From: Larsenimonas rhizosphaerae
GTDB taxonomy: Bacteria; Pseudomonadota; Gammaproteobacteria; Pseudomonadales; Halomonadaceae
Assembly: GCF_023700005.1 (NCBI RefSeq)
Contig: NZ_JAMLJK010000001.1
Coordinates: 1,282,996 to 1,346,995, forward strand
Direction: 5' to 3'
DNA: 64,000 bases
Of this stretch, positions 1-8,048 are shown in pieces (within the stretch, counting starts at the first letter, position 1; every line of letters begins with the position of its first letter). The notes under the pieces are model-generated. The model saw only the letters and a list, made by a program, of their open reading frames with translations. It was not told where the DNA came from and did not search any database. The position numbers and the translations under genes are program-made.

Positions 1-26
1 TGCGCGGCTCAAGCCGTAATGGCCGC

Positions 27-55
27 TTGACGCTTCTACATGGCATTGCTATAAA
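27..55 (+). promoter_or_regulatory. sigma-70 promoter of hupB
   Basis: A TTGACG -35 element at 27-32 and a TATAAA -10 element at 50-55 are separated by exactly 17 bp. The expected transcript start is near position 62, giving a leader of about 75 nt before the hupB GTG start. Both hexamers are one or two bases from consensus, so this is a strong constitutive-type promoter. Confidence 0.75.
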
Positions 56-138
56 CTGCGGTTCATTATGATGGCGTTGGTCATCCATGTTGCTCGCGCT
101 AATAAGTAGTTAATATATTGAAAGTCAAGGGGTGAAGA

Positions 139-411
139 GTGAACAAATCTGAATTGATCGAAGCTATTGCTGTATCGGCAGATATTCCGAAGGCAGCGGC
201 TACCCGTGCCCTGGATGCGATGATTGACTCGGTTACCGATACACTCAAAAAGGGTGATTCCGTAGCGCTGGTAGGTTTTGGTACCTTTGCCGTGAAAGAG
301 CGCGCTGCGCGCACCGGCCGTAACCCGCAGACTGGTCAGCCGATCGACATCAAGGCTGCCAAGGTCCCGGGTTTCAAGGCAGGCAAGGCACTGAAAGACG
401 CTGTCAACTAA
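139..411 (+). CDS. hupB: DNA-binding protein HU-beta
   Basis: Histone-like nucleoid protein of 90 residues, the standard HU length. It starts [11 protein letters not shown] and carries the family signature [20 protein letters not shown] around residues 46-65, which forms the DNA-grasping beta arms (Arg-Asn-Pro tip). HU binds and bends DNA without sequence specificity as a dimer. The start is GTG, preceded by an AGGGG Shine-Dalgarno stretch about 5 nt upstream. It is a monocistronic unit with its own sigma-70 promoter and an intrinsic terminator, followed by ppiD; this order, usually after lon, is common in gammaproteobacteria. Identification is secure; the beta-subunit label rests on context with ppiD. 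Confidence 0.95.
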   Translation: MNKSELIEAIAVSADIPKAAATRALDAMIDSVTDTLKKGDSVALVGFGTFAVKERAARTGRNPQTGQPIDIKAAKVPGFKAGKALKDAVN

Positions 412-451
412 GTCGTCTTTCCGACTCGTTATCAACGGGTCTGTTATCGAG

Positions 452-478
452 GCGCACCCGACAGGGTGCGCTTTTTTT
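452..478 (+). terminator. intrinsic terminator after hupB
   Basis: An 8-bp GC-rich stem (GCGCACCC / GGGTGCGC) with a 4-nt loop is followed directly by seven T residues. It lies 40 nt after the hupB stop and separates hupB from ppiD. Confidence 0.85.
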
Positions 479-578
479 ATGTCATTGTGTCGGTTCATTA
501 TCGGCCAGCGCTGGGCGCATGAGTATCTGACCGGTACAATCGCCTGCTACGAACCCAGTTGCCACTTTCGAGGCCTGC

Positions 579-2411
579 ATGCTGCAACATATTCGAGACC
601 GTGCCCAGGGCTGGATCGCCAAGGTGATCGTTGCCCTGATCGCTATTACCTTTACCTTTTTCGGGGTGGAGTCGATCGTCAGCGTTTTTACTCAGGACAG
701 TAACGACGCTGCAACGGTCAATGGAGAGTCCATTTCAAAGCAGGCCGTCAATCTCCAGCTCCAGCGCGGCATTCGTTCAGGGCAGATCCCCCCTGACCAG
801 GAGGGGCAGGCGCGCTCACAGATTCTTGACCAGCTGATTACACGCTCCCTGTTGCGGCAGTATGCCGAAGAGCATGGTCTGGTCTTTACCCGTGCTCAGG
901 CAGATCAGCTGATCGTGCAGTTGCCCGAGTTCCAGGACCAGAACAATCATTTTTCCAAGGAGCGCTTTGTTCAATCGCTCAACAATGCCGGTTTTTCTCC
1001 CGGTTCATTCAGGCGTCAGCTTGAAGATGACATGCTGATTACGCAGCTGCAGCAGGGACTGGCTGGTAGCAGCTTCGTTCTGCCCTCTGAGGTCAAGGCG
1101 GTGAGTGACCTGCAAAATCAGACCCGGACATTCCGCTATGCGCTGCTGGGGCCTGATGATCTGAATGCTCCGGTCAGCGTCAGTGACGAAGACATTACGG
1201 CCTACTACAAGGCACATCAGGATCAGTTCATGCGTCCGCAACAGGTCAGGCTCAATTACCTTCTGCTGGACCGGGATGCACTGGCCTCGCGTCAGGACGT
1301 CAGTGATGACGCCCTTGAAAAGGCGTATCAGGCCCAGCGAAGCAAGGCTCCAAAACGTGTATCCGATATCGTGATCAGTATCAATGACGAGCGTACCGCT
1401 GAGCAGGCCCACGCCCTGGCTGATGACATTGAGAAAAAGCTCGCCGATGGCGGTGACTTTGCCGCGCTGGCGCGACAGTACTCCTCTGACAAGAGCAGTG
1501 CAGACAAGGGCGGTGATCTTGGCGTGATTACCGAGGGCATCTTCGGCGATACCTTTGACCGGACCGTGTCGTCTCTTTCGGAAGGTGACGTATCGGCACC
1601 GGTGAAGCTGGATAATGCCTACCATATCCTCAGGGTCACACATGTTGATATCGAGGATTTCGATAGCATGAAGGCAGCGCTGCGCAAGCAGGTGCAAAAG
1701 GATGAGGCTTCCTCTCGGTTCGATGAGCTGGCGCAGAAGCTCAAGGATGAAAGTTATTCTGCGCCTGACCTGAAAAGCGTGGCTGAGGCGCTGAGCCTGC
1801 CGCTGAAGCACAGTGAATGGCTGGGTCGAAACAACGATGATGCATTACTGGGCAATCAGGATGTCATGGAGGCTGCCTTCAGTCAGGATGTGCTGAACAC
1901 GTCTGATATCAACCAGGGATACAACAGCGATGTAATCGAACTTGATGATGATCATCGTCTTGTCATTCGTGTTGCCGACTGGCGGCCGGAGGAAACCCTG
2001 CCGCAGTCGGATGTGGCCGGGCGTATTCGGACCATTCTGACACGGCAGCGTCAACAGGCCGCGTTGAAGGATGAGGCTTCTCGCATGACAGCGTCTCTCA
2101 AGGCCGGCAAGCCTGTATCGTCAATCAACTGGCAGCAGGCAGACAGTGTCGGGCGTCAGAGCGATCAGGTGGATGATGGCGTGCTGAAGGCCGCCTTCAC
2201 GCTACCTCACCCGGACAGCAATAGCACGGTGTATGCCCACCGGCCTGTTGGAGAGAGTCAGGTCATCATTGGTCTGTCAAAGGTAGGCTCCACGTCAGGC
2301 AGCGACAACAGCAATGATTTTACGCGTTCGATGGCCGAGCGTGTCATGACCCAGTCCATTGTGTCCGGATTGACAGCATCACTTCGAGATAAGGCTGACA
2401 TCACGAAATAA
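579..2411 (+). CDS. ppiD: periplasmic folding chaperone / peptidyl-prolyl isomerase PpiD
   Basis: 610 residues, close to the usual 620. A short cytoplasmic N-terminus is followed by one transmembrane anchor (about residues 15-35, VIVALIAITFTFFGVES), then a SurA-like N-terminal chaperone domain to about 230. A parvulin-type rotamase domain spans about 255-355 (motifs ARQYSSD, KGGDLGVITEG, DNAYHILRV), and a long C-terminal periplasmic region completes it. PpiD works at the SecYEG exit, helping newly exported proteins fold. ATG start with a GAGG element just upstream. It is flanked by hupB, the classical arrangement, and followed by a hairpin. Nothing looks damaged. Confidence 0.93.
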   Translation: MLQHIRDRAQGWIAKVIVALIAITFTFFGVESIVSVFTQDSNDAATVNGESISKQAVNLQLQRGIRSGQIPPDQEGQARSQILDQLITRSLLRQYAEEHGLVFTRAQADQLIVQLPEFQDQNNHFSKERFVQSLNNAGFSPGSFRRQLEDDMLITQLQQGLAGSSFVLPSEVKAVSDLQNQTRTFRYALLGPDDLNAPVSVSDEDITAYYKAHQDQFMRPQQVRLNYLLLDRDALASRQDVSDDALEKAYQAQRSKAPKRVSDIVISINDERTAEQAHALADDIEKKLADGGDFAALARQYSSDKSSADKGGDLGVITEGIFGDTFDRTVSSLSEGDVSAPVKLDNAYHILRVTHVDIEDFDSMKAALRKQVQKDEASSRFDELAQKLKDESYSAPDLKSVAEALSLPLKHSEWLGRNNDDALLGNQDVMEAAFSQDVLNTSDINQGYNSDVIELDDDHRLVIRVADWRPEETLPQSDVAGRIRTILTRQRQQAALKDEASRMTASLKAGKPVSSINWQQADSVGRQSDQVDDGVLKAAFTLPHPDSNSTVYAHRPVGESQVIIGLSKVGSTSGSDNSNDFTRSMAERVMTQSIVSGLTASLRDKADITK

Positions 2412-2439
2412 ACGCGCTACGCTTGTTAGCACGCTAATG

Positions 2440-2460
2440 ACGGCGCCTTCGGGCGCCGTT
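2440..2460 (+). terminator. hairpin after ppiD (probable terminator)
   Basis: A perfect 8-bp stem (ACGGCGCC / GGCGCCGT) is closed by a stable TTCG tetraloop, 28 nt after the ppiD stop. Only two T residues follow, so release may be weak or Rho-assisted. Confidence 0.55.
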
Positions 2461-2494
2461 ATCAGTCGTGTCTTATGAATAAGGAGTGTTCAGT

Positions 2495-3493
2495 ATGACA
2501 GTCAGCCGTTATTTCACGATTACCTCACGCCCTGAAGGCCTGCCTTCTCCGGATGTCTTTTCTCTTGAAGAAATGGAATTGCCGGCACTCGGGGATGGCG
2601 AACTGCATGTTCGAAATCTCTGGTTGTCGGTAGACCCGTACATGCGTAATCGCATGGATGGCGTCAAGACCTATATCGAGCCGTTCGATCTGAATGCGCC
2701 GCTGGAAGGGGCCGCGCTGGGCGAGGTAGTTGAATCCCGCGATGAGCGGTTCAAGCCCGGTGACAAGGTTCGTCACATGGCTGGCTGGCGTGATGAGGCC
2801 CATGTCAGTGCCGACAGCGTAGAGCGCCTGCCTGACCTGGATGTACCGTTGCAGACCTATCTGGGGGTTTTAGGCATGCCGGGCATGACGGCATGGACCG
2901 GCTTGAATACCATTGCCGGCCTTGGCAGTGATGATACGGTGCTGGTATCTGCTGCAAGCGGTGCAGTAGGCTCTCTGGCCGTGCAGCTGGCACATCAGAA
3001 GGGATGTCGGGTGGTTGGTACGGCAGGCTCGGATGAAAAGTGTGACTGGCTGAAATCCCTTGGGGTTTCACCGGTCAATCATCATCAGTCCGCCGAGGCG
3101 CTGACAAAGGCCATCAAGGCCGCGGCCCCACAGGGTATCGACGTCTATTTTGAAAACGTGGGCGGCCCGATGCTGGATGCCGGTCTGGCTTCCATGAACG
3201 ATTATGGCCGTATCGCGGTATGCGGCATGATCTCTCGTTACAACAGTGCCAGTACTGAAGGCCCGGCCAATATTGCAATGGTATTGACCAAGCGCATGCG
3301 GATGCAGGGCTTTATCGTGCTGGAGCACTGGGCCGACTATCAGAAGTTCATCGAAGAAGCCGGGCCGCTGGTTGCTGCCGGCAAGGTCGAGTATCAGGAA
3401 AGTGTCTTCGATGGGCTTGAAGCTACCCCGGAAGCCTTTCTGTCCCTGTTTGAAAGTGGCACCTATGCCGGCAAGCGGCTGGTAAGGCTCTAG
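2495..3493 (+). CDS. NADP-dependent oxidoreductase, medium-chain (CurA/YncB-like)
   Basis: 332 residues from the ATG at 2495, which has an AAGGAG ribosome site 8 nt upstream; the in-frame GTG nine bases earlier lies inside that site and is rejected. The protein belongs to the zinc-independent medium-chain reductase family that includes curcumin reductase CurA and leukotriene B4 12-hydroxydehydrogenase. Visible features are the N-terminal fold with LSVDPYMRNRM (about residues 43-53) and the nucleotide-binding Rossmann segment VLVSAASGAVGSLAVQLA near 150. The NADP-associated stretch VVGTAGSDEKCDWL follows, then YFENVGG. It probably reduces alkenals or enones with NADPH. It stands alone between two hairpins; the physiological substrate cannot be told from sequence. 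Confidence 0.85.
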   Translation: MTVSRYFTITSRPEGLPSPDVFSLEEMELPALGDGELHVRNLWLSVDPYMRNRMDGVKTYIEPFDLNAPLEGAALGEVVESRDERFKPGDKVRHMAGWRDEAHVSADSVERLPDLDVPLQTYLGVLGMPGMTAWTGLNTIAGLGSDDTVLVSAASGAVGSLAVQLAHQKGCRVVGTAGSDEKCDWLKSLGVSPVNHHQSAEALTKAIKAAAPQGIDVYFENVGGPMLDAGLASMNDYGRIAVCGMISRYNSASTEGPANIAMVLTKRMRMQGFIVLEHWADYQKFIEEAGPLVAAGKVEYQESVFDGLEATPEAFLSLFESGTYAGKRLVRL

Positions 3494-3500
3494 GCTGAAA

Positions 3501-3536
3501 ATGACCTGGTATCGCCCTCCGGCGGTATCAGGTCAT
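3501..3536. terminator. bidirectional hairpin between convergent genes
   Basis: A 16-bp stem beginning ATGACCTG and ending CAGGTCAT, with two G-U pairs and a 4-nt CTCC loop, lies 7 nt after the oxidoreductase stop. It overlaps the last codons of the opposing YkgJ-like gene. No long T run follows on the plus strand. Confidence 0.55.
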
Positions 3537-3776
3537 GTCTTCGAGTTCAGTGATCAGAAACATCGCATCTTCCCGATTCTTTCCGCATACCTCAACATCA
3601 AAGTCGAAACGGTGGCAGACATCCGGACGCTCGGGGTCGCCAAACAGACGACATAGATTGCTCTCATCAAGTTGAACGCATCGTACGCCCGCTGGCTTGC
3701 CTCGGGGCATTCCCGGAATGGGGCTTGAGATGGAAGGCGCGATACAGCAGGCGCCGCATCCGGCTCGGCAGGTCAT
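3528..3776 (-). CDS. YkgJ-family cysteine-cluster protein
   Basis: 82 residues. The N-terminus carries the family hallmark CRAGCGACCIAP (residues 3-14), with further Cys at about 33 (RCVQL), 42 (LCRLF), 54 (DVCHRF) and 64 (EVCGK). Such clustered cysteines are thought to bind zinc or an iron-sulfur centre; the molecular role of the family is unknown. The protein is short but complete for this group. The start codon ATG is followed almost at once by the cluster, as in homologues. It is convergent with the oxidoreductase and shares a hairpin with it. It reads in the same direction as the MscS-type gene, 25 nt downstream of it, so the two may be co-transcribed. Confidence 0.8.
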   Translation of the reverse strand: MTCRAGCGACCIAPSISSPIPGMPRGKPAGVRCVQLDESNLCRLFGDPERPDVCHRFDFDVEVCGKNREDAMFLITELEDMT

Positions 3777-3801
3777 GGCACACTCGATCTATGAAAGGGC
3801 G

Positions 3802-5160
3802 CTATTCTCCCTGTGATGCAGGGGCGGTTGCAACTGTGTGATCATGCAGAAACGAGCCTTCAGCAGAACGGGGTGTTGTCGCCTGTCCAATACGCACCCG
3901 TGGCAGGGCCTCGGGATAGTGTGTAGCAATGTACTTGATCAGTCCCTCGCGCATTTCACAACGAAGATCAAAGGTGTCAGGCCCGCCACGGGCACTGACA
4001 AGAACACGTAGCTGCATGTTGTGCTCGGTCATTTCCAGCAGTTGCACCTTGCAGACCTTGCCGCTCCAGCGGGGTGATGCCTGAGCAATTCGGTCGGCCT
4101 CCGCTTGGAGTTCATCCAGTGGCAGACAAAAGTCCGCATAAAGAATCACCGACCCGATCAGGTCATTACTGGTGCGTGTCCAGTTTTCGAAGGGGTGATC
4201 AATGAAATAGTTGATCGGCAGCACCAGACGTCGCCAGTCCCACAACCGAATGACCACATATGTCAGCGTGAGCTCCTCGACCCATCCCCATTCGCCTTCA
4301 ACAATAACGGCATCATCAATCTTGATGGGCTGCGTCAATGCGATCTGTATGCCGGCAAACAGGTTGCCGAATACTTTCTGGGCCGCAAAACCCAGCACCA
4401 CGCCGAGAATCCCGGCAGAAGCCAGTATGCTGGCACCAAGCTGGCGAACCTTGTCAAAGACCATCAGCATCGATGCAATCGCCAGCATGATGATGAGGAA
4501 GTTGACCAGTTTACGCAGCACCATGATTTGAGTGTGAACCCGCCGGGCCACCAGATTATTGGCCACATCCATGCGGTACCGTTCGCTGAGTACTCGCTCT
4601 GTCATGTTGACACCATGCACCATGATGCCGGCGATACTGGTAATCAGCAGCAGGCTGGCAATGTTGTGCAGTACGCTGTCTATTCTGGCCGAGCTGATGA
4701 ACAGCGGAAACAATGAAAACAGTAACAACACTGGTGCCAGAGCACTCAGGCTACGTACTATCAGCGGCAGCAGGTAGCGCTCAAGGTGGTTGTCACGCTG
4801 GTCGGCCCAGCGGTCCATGACCCGGATGATGCGGCGAGTCACTCGAAAGAGTAGCCACACTGCAATGAGTGCTGCCCCCATGTGGGCGATCAACAGGATG
4901 GAGGCCTGCCAGGCCAGCTGGGTGGGGACGGCAAAGTGAAGGGCACTCAGCAGGCCATACCACCAGACAAGGGTTATCAGCGGAGGGTGAACGGCCGCGA
5001 TTGCAACGCCTGGCAATCGCGTACGCTCATCAAAAAGTCGACACAGGAGGGCTCTGATCATCCCAAGCATCACCTGGAGTGCCAGAGCCAGAGCCAGTGC
5101 TGCCAGAGACAGCGTCCATCGGGGCAGGGTGTTGATCCACATCCATAACGGGTCGAGCAT
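3802..5160 (-). CDS. MscS-family mechanosensitive ion channel
   Basis: 452 residues from the ATG at 5160, which has GAGG 7 nt upstream; a start 24 nt further up is possible but lacks a ribosome site. Several hydrophobic N-terminal segments (about residues 10-30, 55-75, 85-105 and 130-155) precede the pore helix and beta domain, seen in ASILASAGILGVVLGFAAQK and the following NLFAGIQIALTQPIKIDD (about 260-300). The soluble beta/alpha-beta vestibule continues to LPINYFIDHPFENW. Such channels release solutes when hypo-osmotic shock stretches the inner membrane, which fits a salt-tolerant host. It has extra transmembrane helices compared with E. coli MscS (286 residues), so it is a larger paralogue. 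Sub-family uncertain. Confidence 0.85.
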   Translation of the reverse strand: MLDPLWMWINTLPRWTLSLAALALALALQVMLGMIRALLCRLFDERTRLPGVAIAAVHPPLITLVWWYGLLSALHFAVPTQLAWQASILLIAHMGAALIAVWLLFRVTRRIIRVMDRWADQRDNHLERYLLPLIVRSLSALAPVLLLFSLFPLFISSARIDSVLHNIASLLLITSIAGIMVHGVNMTERVLSERYRMDVANNLVARRVHTQIMVLRKLVNFLIIMLAIASMLMVFDKVRQLGASILASAGILGVVLGFAAQKVFGNLFAGIQIALTQPIKIDDAVIVEGEWGWVEELTLTYVVIRLWDWRRLVLPINYFIDHPFENWTRTSNDLIGSVILYADFCLPLDELQAEADRIAQASPRWSGKVCKVQLLEMTEHNMQLRVLVSARGGPDTFDLRCEMREGLIKYIATHYPEALPRVRIGQATTPRSAEGSFLHDHTVATAPASQGE

Positions 5161-5231
5161 GACATTGCCTCTGTCGGAGAACACTGGTCATCAGCATAGG
5201 CAATATATCGACCTTCGTCGGGTGCGGGTCG

Positions 5232-6071
5232 TTAGAGGGTATGCTCCGCTTCAGCCACGGCGCCCTTGCCGATGCCTTCAAAGGCCTGAACACGAATGTG
5301 TCCTCCATGCAGCGCAGCGATGCGGTCAGCCAGCCATCGGGCAATATTTTCAACGGTACTGGTCATGGGCATGATCATGACCCGTTCACGGGGGAGCTTG
5401 ATCCGAAAATGTCCTTGAGCCGAGGTATAGGCGACACGGCAAAAATCGTCTTCAGGCTGAATGACATCTGCCTGGTCGGCCAGATAGATATCCTGTAGTC
5501 CATGTGCCCATTGCAGGGACAGTTCATTATCCAGCTCACCATCCCGCCAGACATAAAAGCGCGAGCGATGACCATGGGCAATGCGCTGACAGTTTCCCGC
5601 GTGCTGTTTGAGGCCGTGGGTGTAGGTATAGTGAGCGCTGTCGATCTGCTCTTCCGCCAGATGAATATCAATGGCGGTGACCCGTGCCGGTGGCCGTTTC
5701 ATCAGCTGCTCGGAAATATACTCGCCCAGCCTGGCAGTGGTAATGGCGGGCCAGGGCAGTAGAGTGAAGGCCTGGCGGGGTGCCCGAACCTCCATGGGCC
5801 AAGGGTGGGTTGTCTGCACGCAAAGACCTTCTGCACATTCACTCACGACCACACCCGGTGCCAGTGTCGGGACCAGCAACGTGTGGTCGGATTCTCCGTC
5901 AATGTGGCGCTTTACCCATGGTTTGACTTCACCGAAGTCAAACAGCATGCCGTCATCGCCAAGCTCGCCATCCAGGGTGACATCCACGTGCCAGCTTGCG
6001 CCCACCAGCCCCCGTTCGTTGTCCCAGAAGGAAGCGTCAAGCTGGGTCAGTGCGTTGACAAAAAGAGTCAT
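5232..6071 (-). CDS. queD: 6-carboxytetrahydropterin synthase QueD, two-module form
   Basis: 279 residues, about twice the length of E. coli QueD (121). The C-terminal half has the family zinc and catalytic residues: SAH (His147), Cys161 and HGH (His166 and His168). This is followed by the FGxI-type C-terminus TSTVENIARWLADRI and AFEGIGKG. The N-terminal half is a degenerate copy lacking the Cys and the HGH. QueD converts dihydroneopterin triphosphate to 6-carboxytetrahydropterin, the second step to preQ0. The ATG overlaps the queE stop (TGATG), so translation is coupled; the upstream in-frame TTG is rejected. It is the last gene of queC-queE-queD. Confidence 0.85.
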   Translation of the reverse strand: MTLFVNALTQLDASFWDNERGLVGASWHVDVTLDGELGDDGMLFDFGEVKPWVKRHIDGESDHTLLVPTLAPGVVVSECAEGLCVQTTHPWPMEVRAPRQAFTLLPWPAITTARLGEYISEQLMKRPPARVTAIDIHLAEEQIDSAHYTYTHGLKQHAGNCQRIAHGHRSRFYVWRDGELDNELSLQWAHGLQDIYLADQADVIQPEDDFCRVAYTSAQGHFRIKLPRERVMIMPMTSTVENIARWLADRIAALHGGHIRVQAFEGIGKGAVAEAEHTL

Positions 6072-6709
6072 CAATCAATTCCTGTAATCTTGTGCGTCTG
6101 CAGTGACAGGCTCCATCGGGGGTGAGCCATGCAATAGGCCAGTGTCTGCTGTACCGTCGAGCCGTCGTGGCCGGCGGGAGACAAGTCCATGGGCTGCAGG
6201 TAGTAATGTTCGAAATCGGTATCAATGAACCGTTCCGGGGGCGCGTCGCTCTGCGGGTAGACCAGCTTGAGCTCCTGGCCCGAACGCTGCTTGAGAGGCG
6301 CACGTCCCTTGGGGCTGACGCACAGCCAATCGATGCCGTCAGGGGCTTCAATCGTGCCATTGGTTTCCACGGCAATCATGAATCCTCTCGCATGCATGGC
6401 ATCGATCAATGGCGTATCCAGTTGCAGCAGGGGTTCGCCACCGGTAAACACCACCAGAGGCTTGCCTTCCGGACCGGGCCAGAAGGCGGCCACGTGAGCA
6501 GCCAGAGCGTCTGCCGTTTTGAACCTGCCGCCGTTCTGACCATCCGTGCCGATGAAATCGGTATCACAGAAGGTACAAATGCTGGTGGATCGATCCTGCT
6601 CCCGGCCTGACCACAGATTGCAGCCGGTAAAACGGCAGAACACAGCCGGCCGGCCTGCCTGGCCACCTTCGCCCTGCAGGGTATAAAAGGCTTCCTTTAC
6701 GCTATACAT
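6071..6709 (-). CDS. queE: 7-carboxy-7-deazaguanine synthase QueE
   Basis: 212-residue radical-SAM enzyme that contracts the ring of 6-carboxytetrahydropterin to 7-carboxy-7-deazaguanine. The N-terminus MYSVKEAFYTLQGEG is typical, with the GEG substrate-binding element. The iron-sulfur cluster ligands are spaced in the QueE-specific CX14CX2C manner (Cys30 in FTGC; Cys45 and Cys48 in ICTFCDTDF). The glycine-rich VFTGGEPLLQ motif binds S-adenosylmethionine. It sits 2 nt downstream of queC and overlaps queD by one base, so the three genes form one tight operon. Confidence 0.93.
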   Translation of the reverse strand: MYSVKEAFYTLQGEGGQAGRPAVFCRFTGCNLWSGREQDRSTSICTFCDTDFIGTDGQNGGRFKTADALAAHVAAFWPGPEGKPLVVFTGGEPLLQLDTPLIDAMHARGFMIAVETNGTIEAPDGIDWLCVSPKGRAPLKQRSGQELKLVYPQSDAPPERFIDTDFEHYYLQPMDLSPAGHDGSTVQQTLAYCMAHPRWSLSLQTHKITGID

Positions 6710-6711
6710 CT

Positions 6712-7386
6712 TCAGACCTCCGGCCGTGCCTTGTAGGACAGCGGGTCGGTCATGCCATGTGCGGCAAAGGCGGCAAGGCGTTCACGGCAGCTGCCACACT
6801 CGCCACAGGCCAGGTCCTGGCCGAGATAGCAGGTCCAGCTGTTGATGTAGTCAAGCCCCATGGACAGCCCTTCCGCCAGAATGTCGGTCTTGGAGGCATG
6901 CAGATAAGGGGCCCGGATATCAACAGGTGTGTAATTGGCGATGGCGGCCACATCATTCATGCGCTGGACAAACTCGGGGCGGCAGTCGGGGTAGATCGCG
7001 TGATCTCCACCGTGGGCACCGTAAAAGCACACCGATGCCTCGATGTTGACGGCATGACCGATCGCCAGAGACAACAGAATCATGTTGCGGTTGGGTACCA
7101 CCGTGGCCTTCATGTTGTCTTCTGCGTAATCGGCACGTGGCATCGCCTGACGTTCATCCGTCAGTGCGCTGGCGCCAATCAGCCCATGGATGGCGCGAAT
7201 GTCCACGACCTGATGCGGCAGGTCCAGATGGCGGCATACGTTGGCGGCAACATCCAGCTCTTTGGCATGGCGCTGACCGTAGTGAAAGGACAGGGCGTGT
7301 ACGTCGTAGCCCGCATTGAGGGCGCGATGCAATACGGTATAGGAATCCATTCCACCGGAATAGATAACAACGGCTTTTTCAGACAT
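6712..7386 (-). CDS. queC: 7-cyano-7-deazaguanine (preQ0) synthase QueC
   Basis: 224 residues starting [15 protein letters not shown]. The PP-loop SGGMDS binds ATP, and the C-terminal zinc site is CGECGSC (Cys residues near 190-200). The enzyme turns 7-carboxy-7-deazaguanine, ATP and ammonia into preQ0, the precursor of queuosine in tRNA. An in-frame ATG 36 nt further upstream exists (7422), but the family starts at MSEK and I see no better ribosome site there. It is the first gene of queC-queE-queD. I found no preQ1 riboswitch in the 140 nt upstream. Confidence 0.92.
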   Translation of the reverse strand: MSEKAVVIYSGGMDSYTVLHRALNAGYDVHALSFHYGQRHAKELDVAANVCRHLDLPHQVVDIRAIHGLIGASALTDERQAMPRADYAEDNMKATVVPNRNMILLSLAIGHAVNIEASVCFYGAHGGDHAIYPDCRPEFVQRMNDVAAIANYTPVDIRAPYLHASKTDILAEGLSMGLDYINSWTCYLGQDLACGECGSCRERLAAFAAHGMTDPLSYKARPEV

Positions 7387-7526
7387 GACGGAGAATTTCT
7401 TTATCCGATAAGTGATCGGCATCCGGGATCCGGTCCGGAAGCATGGTGACTGGTGTCGAAATCACGAACTATTTCGAGCCGGCAAGTGTAAAGGCTGTCG
7501 TACCAAAGCGCCAGTAGTGCGGTCGC

Positions 7527-8048
7527 CTAGAGCGTGGCTGCGGCGCGTGCTGCCTGGTCATAAAGTCCGGACAGGGTGCGCAGCAGCCCGGCTGCGCGAT
7601 GGATTTCCTCTCGGTCAAGGCCCAGCTGTTCAAAGGATTCAATCAGACAGGCTTCACGAATCCGACCGTATTGGCGGCAGGCATCCCGTCCTCGCTCTGT
7701 CGACAGGTAGAAACTTTCCTTGCCGCGCTTTTCGACGGCCACCAGATTGAACCCGACAAGCTTTTTCAGGGCATAGGTAACGGTGTGACTGTCCTCGATG
7801 TTGAGCACAAGGCACAGGTCATTGGCGCGCTTGGCCCGTTGACGGTGATTGACGCTGTTGAGCACCAGTACTTCCAGTGTGCTCAGCTCTCCAAAGCCGG
7901 TGGCATTCATGCAACGGACGACCCATCGATTGAAGGCATTGCTTGAGACCATCAGGCCATATTCAAATTCCGAGAGTTCACTGGCCTTGTGAGAGAGATG
8001 ATCAGACGACACGATCGAGCTGGATGATGCAGTCTCGGGTTCACTCAT
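7527..8048 (-). CDS. MarR-type winged-helix transcriptional regulator
   Basis: 173 residues. The central part (about 40-140) reads as a MarR winged helix: FGELSTLEVLVLNSV, the recognition-helix region IEDSHTVTYALKKLVGFNLV, and the wing VEKRGKESFYLSTERGRD. The first 30 residues are Ser/Glu-rich and probably disordered. The ATG overlaps the dctM stop (TGATG), so it is translated as the last gene of the TRAP transporter operon. Its placement makes it the obvious candidate to control the divergent dctP and pxpA promoters, where a 29-bp palindrome is present. That link is inference. The ligand is unknown. Confidence 0.8.
   Translation of the reverse strand: MSEPETASSSSIVSSDHLSHKASELSEFEYGLMVSSNAFNRWVVRCMNATGFGELSTLEVLVLNSVNHRQRAKRANDLCLVLNIEDSHTVTYALKKLVGFNLVAVEKRGKESFYLSTERGRDACRQYGRIREACLIESFEQLGLDREEIHRAAGLLRTLSGLYDQAARAAATL

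Noticed and set aside
1005..1811. 268-codon open frame opposite ppiD
   Set aside because: Antisense to a clearly conserved gene, with no family motif or ribosome site; typical shadow frame.
4105..4716. 203-codon open frame opposite the MscS-type channel
   Set aside because: Hydrophilic, His/Gln-rich shadow of a transmembrane-coding region.
7387..7526. Possible preQ1 riboswitch upstream of queC
   Set aside because: I looked for the small preQ1 aptamer pattern in the leader and found neither the conserved loop nor the A-rich tail.
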